A DNA stretch of 64,000 bases from Azospirillum sp051124815 (GTDB lineage Bacteria > Pseudomonadota > Alphaproteobacteria > Azospirillales > Azospirillaceae), in assembly GCF_051124815.1 (NCBI RefSeq), contig NZ_CP118485.1, forward strand, positions 310,001-374,000, given 5' to 3'. A program made the translations under genes and the position numbers. This document shows, piece after piece, positions 60,680 to 64,000 of this stretch (the first letter of the stretch is position 1; each line of letters starts with the position of its first letter). The notes under the pieces were generated by a model. The model worked only from the letters and a program-made list of their open reading frames with translations, was not told the DNA's origin and did not search any database.

Positions 60680-61951
60680 TCAGGAAGCCAAGGGGCAGTC
60701 AGCAACGGTCAGGCGGACATGACGCTTGCGGCCGGCCGACAGCACGACCGGTGTGGCGAGCATCGCCGCCTCGTCGGTCACCGGCTGACCGTCCACACGG
60801 GCGCCGCCGTCGCGGATCAGGCGGCGCGCCGCGCCCTTGGAGGCCGACAGGCCGGCCGCCACCAGCGCATCGATCAGCGGCACGCCGCCTGTCCCACCCG
60901 GCAACGCGACCTCCGGCAGACCGTCGCCGTCGGGGGCGAAGGGGCTACCGGCGGCGGCTGCCGCCCGGTCCGCCTCCACGGCGCCATGGCACAGGCGGGT
61001 GGCCTCCGTCGCCAGGATGATCTTCGCCTCGTTGATCTCGGCGCCGTTCAGGCGCTCCAGCCGGGTGATCTCGTCCAGCGGCAGTTCGGTGAACAGACGC
61101 AGGAAGCGGCCGACATCGGCATCCTCGGTGTTGCGCCAGAACTGCCAGAAGTCGAAGGGCCTCAGCGCATCGGCGTTCAGCCACACCGCGCCGCCGGCGG
61201 TCTTGCCCATCTTGGTGCCCGATGCGGTGGTCAGCAGCGGCGTGGTCAGGCCGAACAGCTCGCGCCGCTCCACCCGGCGGGCCAGCTCGATGCCGTTGAC
61301 GATGTTGCCCCACTGGTCCGATCCGCCCATCTGCAGCACACAGCCGTGGCGCCGCGACAACTCCAGGAAATCATAGGCCTGGAGGATCATGTAGTTGAAT
61401 TCCAGGAAGGTCAGCGGCTGTTCGCGCTCCATCCGCTGGCGCACCGACTCGAAGCTCAGCATGCGGTTGATGGTGAAATGGCGGCCGACGTCGCGCAGGA
61501 AGGGAACGTAATCCAGCCCGTCCAGCCAGTCGGCGTTGTCCACCATGATGGCGTCGGCCGGACCGTCGCCGAACGTCAAATACTGGCCGAACACGCTGCG
61601 CAGCCCGGCGGCATTGGCGGCGATCCGGGCGTCGTCCAGCATCGGGCGCGTGGTGTCGCGGAAGCTGGGATCGCCGATCCGGGTGGTGCCGCCGCCGATC
61701 AGCACGATGGGGCGGTTGCCGGTGCGCTGGAGCCAGCGCAGCGCCATGATCGACAGCAGATGTCCGACATGCAGGCTGGCCGCCGTGGCGTCGAAGCCGA
61801 CATAGGCGGTCAGCACCCCGTCCGGCGCCGCGGCGGCGAGGCCCGACAGGTCGTCGGCCAGATCGCTGCATTGGTGGAGGAAGCCGCGGTCGCGCAGGAT
61901 GCGCAGGAAGTCTGCTGCGGGTGATTGGGCGGCATTGGAATTGGTCGGCAT
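60680..61951 (-). CDS. tyrS: Tyrosyl-tRNA synthetase
   Basis: A 423-residue class I synthetase that charges tRNA-Tyr. HVGH (HIGH motif) at residues 61-64, YVGFDATAASLH, the tyrosine-binding NYMILQAYDF block and QMGGSDQWGNI, KMGKT (KMSKS motif, about 247-251), and a C-terminal S4 RNA-binding domain (LSASKGAARRLIRDGGARVDGQPV). Convergent with the MBL gene. Confidence 0.97.
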   Translation of the reverse strand: MPTNSNAAQSPAADFLRILRDRGFLHQCSDLADDLSGLAAAAPDGVLTAYVGFDATAASLHVGHLLSIMALRWLQRTGNRPIVLIGGGTTRIGDPSFRDTTRPMLDDARIAANAAGLRSVFGQYLTFGDGPADAIMVDNADWLDGLDYVPFLRDVGRHFTINRMLSFESVRQRMEREQPLTFLEFNYMILQAYDFLELSRRHGCVLQMGGSDQWGNIVNGIELARRVERRELFGLTTPLLTTASGTKMGKTAGGAVWLNADALRPFDFWQFWRNTEDADVGRFLRLFTELPLDEITRLERLNGAEINEAKIILATEATRLCHGAVEADRAAAAAGSPFAPDGDGLPEVALPGGTGGVPLIDALVAAGLSASKGAARRLIRDGGARVDGQPVTDEAAMLATPVVLSAGRKRHVRLTVADCPLAS

Positions 61952-62166
61952 CGGGACGTCTCTACGGTTGGCCGGGCCATCCGGAGACTGTCTCTGTCGC
62001 GTGAGAGAACCATGGCCGCCGGACTTGCGACGGCATGGTTTCGGGTATGACCGATCGACGCCGCGCTATGCGAGCGGCGGATAATACATCGGGGCAGTGA
62101 GGGCGATGCGGTCGGTCATGGCGCTGTCCCTACACCCGTATGCCGGAAAGATCCACCCCGAATCCC

Positions 62167-62826
62167 TCACTTCCGCCCGAGCATCTGGCGGCGGGCCAGC
62201 GCGCGGTGCAACTGCATGCGCTGGGATACGCTGCGCAGGCGGGGGCTGCGGGCGCCGGGGGCGAACAGCCCGTCCAGATTCCGGCCGAACATCTCCCAGC
62301 TGCGCAGCGGCCCGGTGTCGATGTGCAGGAAATGCGAGCGCGGATACCAGCCGACGCCGCCGCGCTTGAGATCCAGCGCGCTGCGATGCGCGTCGGGCAG
62401 GCGTGACGACAGGGTGACGTCCAGGGCGCGGCCGAGCAGATGCTGGCTGTGTTCCGCCACCCCCAGGCTGCGGGCGGCCAGCATGGCGTTGGTTTCCGGC
62501 GTGCGGAAGGCCGACAGGATGGTCGCCTTGGACTGGCCCACCGCCTCAAGGATGTCGGCCAGGAAGTCGAGCGTGCCGACGTCGACCGGTCCTTCCTTGT
62601 TGGCGTGGTGGTCGCGCAGGAACTTGGCGAGATCGGCCATCGCATCGGGCAGCGGGCCGGAGGCGTCGCGATAGGGGCCGTCGAAGCTTTCGCCGGTGTT
62701 CTGGTTCCTCAGGCTGAGACGGCGCGGCGCGGCGGGGGCGGCCAGCGCGCGGTCGGACATCAGAACCAGCGCGCCGCACCCGATCAACAGGCTGCGGCGC
62801 TTCAAGGATAAGGGCGAAGAGGACAT
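62167..62826 (-). CDS. DUF882 / YcbK-like exported peptidase-fold protein
   Basis: A 219-residue protein of the YcbK (peptidase M15-like) family: a twin-arginine-type signal (LKRRSLLIGCGALVLMSDRALA), SAFRTPETN, SQHLLGRALDVTL (metal ligands H and D) and GGVGWYPRSHFLHIDTG (last His). Family members act on cell-wall peptides or are enzymatically silent. Exported probably by Tat. Confidence 0.9.
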   Translation of the reverse strand: MSSSPLSLKRRSLLIGCGALVLMSDRALAAPAAPRRLSLRNQNTGESFDGPYRDASGPLPDAMADLAKFLRDHHANKEGPVDVGTLDFLADILEAVGQSKATILSAFRTPETNAMLAARSLGVAEHSQHLLGRALDVTLSSRLPDAHRSALDLKRGGVGWYPRSHFLHIDTGPLRSWEMFGRNLDGLFAPGARSPRLRSVSQRMQLHRALARRQMLGRK

Positions 62827-62942
62827 GCGGTCGGTCGATTCCTTCGGCGGGGCACCGTCAGGTCAACAAAATGGCGACCGATTCGCAAATGCAAAGTGGC
62901 GGCGCATGGCGCGGCTGCATGGCAGGCAGGTGAGTCGGGCCA

Positions 62943-63851
62943 TCACAACAGGCGTTGCGCCTTGAAGCTGGTGTGCCGGCCGCCCTTGCCGATCACCAGA
63001 TGGTCGTGGACGACGAGACCGACGGCGTTGCCTGCGCGAACGATCTCCTTGGTCATCTCGACGTCGGCGCGGCTGGGGGTGGGGTCGCCGGAGGGGTGGT
63101 TGTGCACCAGGATCACGGCGGCGGCCGACAACTCCAGCGCCCGCTTCACCACCTCGCGCGGGTAGACGGGGGTGTGGTCGATGGTGCCGCGCTGCTGCAC
63201 CTCGTCGGCGATCAGCTTGTTCTTGCGGTCGAGGAACAGCAGGCGGAACTGTTCCGTCGGTTCATGCGCCATGGCGGCGGCGCAATAGTCGATCAGCGCC
63301 TGCCAGGAGGCGAGCACCGGCCGGTCGATCACCCGCTGCTGCAGCGCGCGCAGGGCCGCCGCCCCGACGATGCGTACGGTGGCGACGGCGTTGTCGGTGC
63401 CGAGCGACACGCCCTCCGCCTTCAGGCCGCGCAGCCGTTCGGGCGGGGCATTGACCACCCCCCACAGGTCGCCGAAGGTCCGGATCAGCAGCTTGGCGAG
63501 CGGTTTCACGTCGCGCCGCGGGCTGGCGGCGAACAGCACCATCTCCAGCAGCTCGTAATCCTCCAGCGCGTCGGCGCCGCGGTCGAGGAAGCGGCGGCGC
63601 AGGCGGTTGCGGTGGTCGAGGTAATGGGGATCGCCTTCCTCCGCCCCGTCCTCCCGTCCGCCGTCCTCCGGCAGGGCGTCGGCGGCGTCGGATGTCGCGT
63701 CGGTCGGGGATGACAGCAGGTCTGGGAAGGGCAGGAGGCCGGCGCTCCCGCCGGCGTCGTCCATCTGCGCACCACCGTCCTCGCCCGCGGTTCCGCGGGC
63801 CTTCCGGCCGCCCCCACCCGAAGCCTGTCCTGCCGTCCTGCGTCCTGCCAT
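62943..63851 (-). CDS. radC: RadC family protein (JAMM/MPN domain)
   Basis: A 302-residue protein. The first ~70 residues are a Gly/Asp-rich extension, then a helix-hairpin-helix-like region (DYELLEMVLFAASPRRDVKPLAKLLI) and the JAMM zinc motif HNHPSGDPTPSRAD (about 247-260). Despite its name the family has no proven DNA-repair role. The N-terminal extension is longer than usual and the true start may be further in. Confidence 0.93.
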   Translation of the reverse strand: MAGRRTAGQASGGGGRKARGTAGEDGGAQMDDAGGSAGLLPFPDLLSSPTDATSDAADALPEDGGREDGAEEGDPHYLDHRNRLRRRFLDRGADALEDYELLEMVLFAASPRRDVKPLAKLLIRTFGDLWGVVNAPPERLRGLKAEGVSLGTDNAVATVRIVGAAALRALQQRVIDRPVLASWQALIDYCAAAMAHEPTEQFRLLFLDRKNKLIADEVQQRGTIDHTPVYPREVVKRALELSAAAVILVHNHPSGDPTPSRADVEMTKEIVRAGNAVGLVVHDHLVIGKGGRHTSFKAQRLL

Positions 63852-64000
63852 CGGTCATCGCCATGCATCTGTATGGAGACGACTATAGCGTCTGACCGCG
63901 CGAGCGCACAGGGGTCGTGCTCGCGCGGGTGGAGAAAGCCTTTGGTCGGCCCCGGCCCCGGCTCAGTCGGCAAGGCCCGGTTGTTCGTTGCCTCGGCCGG
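63852..64000. other. Window end; hairpin, possible end of an upstream reverse-strand gene
   Basis: A perfect 9-bp stem CGCGCGAGC / GCTCGCGCG (63897-63905 with 63919-63927) without T-run. A reverse frame ending RGNEQPGLAD at about 63966 could be the 3' end of a gene lying beyond the window; too short to judge. Confidence 0.3.

Overview
The window is high-GC alphaproteobacterial chromosome. The 16S-tRNA-Ile-tRNA-Ala-23S-5S-tRNA-fMet rRNA operon, the DUF1489 protein, the TPP-riboswitch thiO-thiS-thiG cluster and the general gene style fit Rhodospirillales, most like Azospirillum or a relative. The genus is an inference, not a database result.

Backbone, left part (1-26.7 kb): the end of a prkA-yeaH-spoVR type stress locus (DUF444 protein and SpoVR), an FkbM methyltransferase, a PilZ protein, a serine beta-lactamase-fold hydrolase, a fatty acyl-CoA ligase overlapping an acylphosphatase, lipB, tRNA-Leu(GAG), a PAP2 phosphatase, a STAS protein, mgtE, a soluble FIST/MCP-signalling protein, thiO-thiS-thiG behind a TPP riboswitch, a thioesterase, a DUF4139 protein, an OmpR-type regulator, an HCCA isomerase-like protein, a K+ channel and a DUF1489 protein. 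A 1.1-kb AT-rich islet (about 10.55-11.65 kb) sits behind tRNA-Leu between two copies of a 68-bp terminator-containing repeat.

rRNA operon (26.75-32.43 kb): promoter, boxA, 16S, tRNA-Ile, tRNA-Ala, 23S, 5S and tRNA-fMet.

Genomic island (32,412-59,518, about 27.1 kb): an integrative, probably mobilizable element inserted in the 3' end of tRNA-fMet. Both ends carry the same 14 bp (TGCCCCCGCAACCA). Joining the island ends gives a predicted attP with perfect 12-bp inverted arms around TGCCCC. The displaced tRNA terminator is found just outside the right end. The left end carries a long serine recombinase whose last codons are read from the antisense strand of the tRNA, a small membrane protein, a KfrA-like coiled-coil DNA-binding protein and, divergently, a MobA/MobL (MobQ-type) relaxase with a long coiled-coil tail. 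No type IV secretion genes are seen. The middle has a DUF3644 (HEPN-like) gene and a decayed tyrosine recombinase. The right half is dedicated to what looks like phage defence. It has a two-gene operon of a 2,023-aa protein with a STAND/AAA-type ATPase core plus a 373-aa protein with a HEPN-type RNCLAH motif, which I do not recognise as a described system. Facing it tail to tail is a two-gene operon matching Druantia type III: DruH-like (STY4851/ECs_5259 family) and DruE-like (2,058-aa helicase with DUF1998).

Backbone, right part (59.5-64 kb): the displaced terminator, a metallo-beta-lactamase-fold protein with an altered metal motif, tyrS, a DUF882/YcbK-like exported protein and radC.
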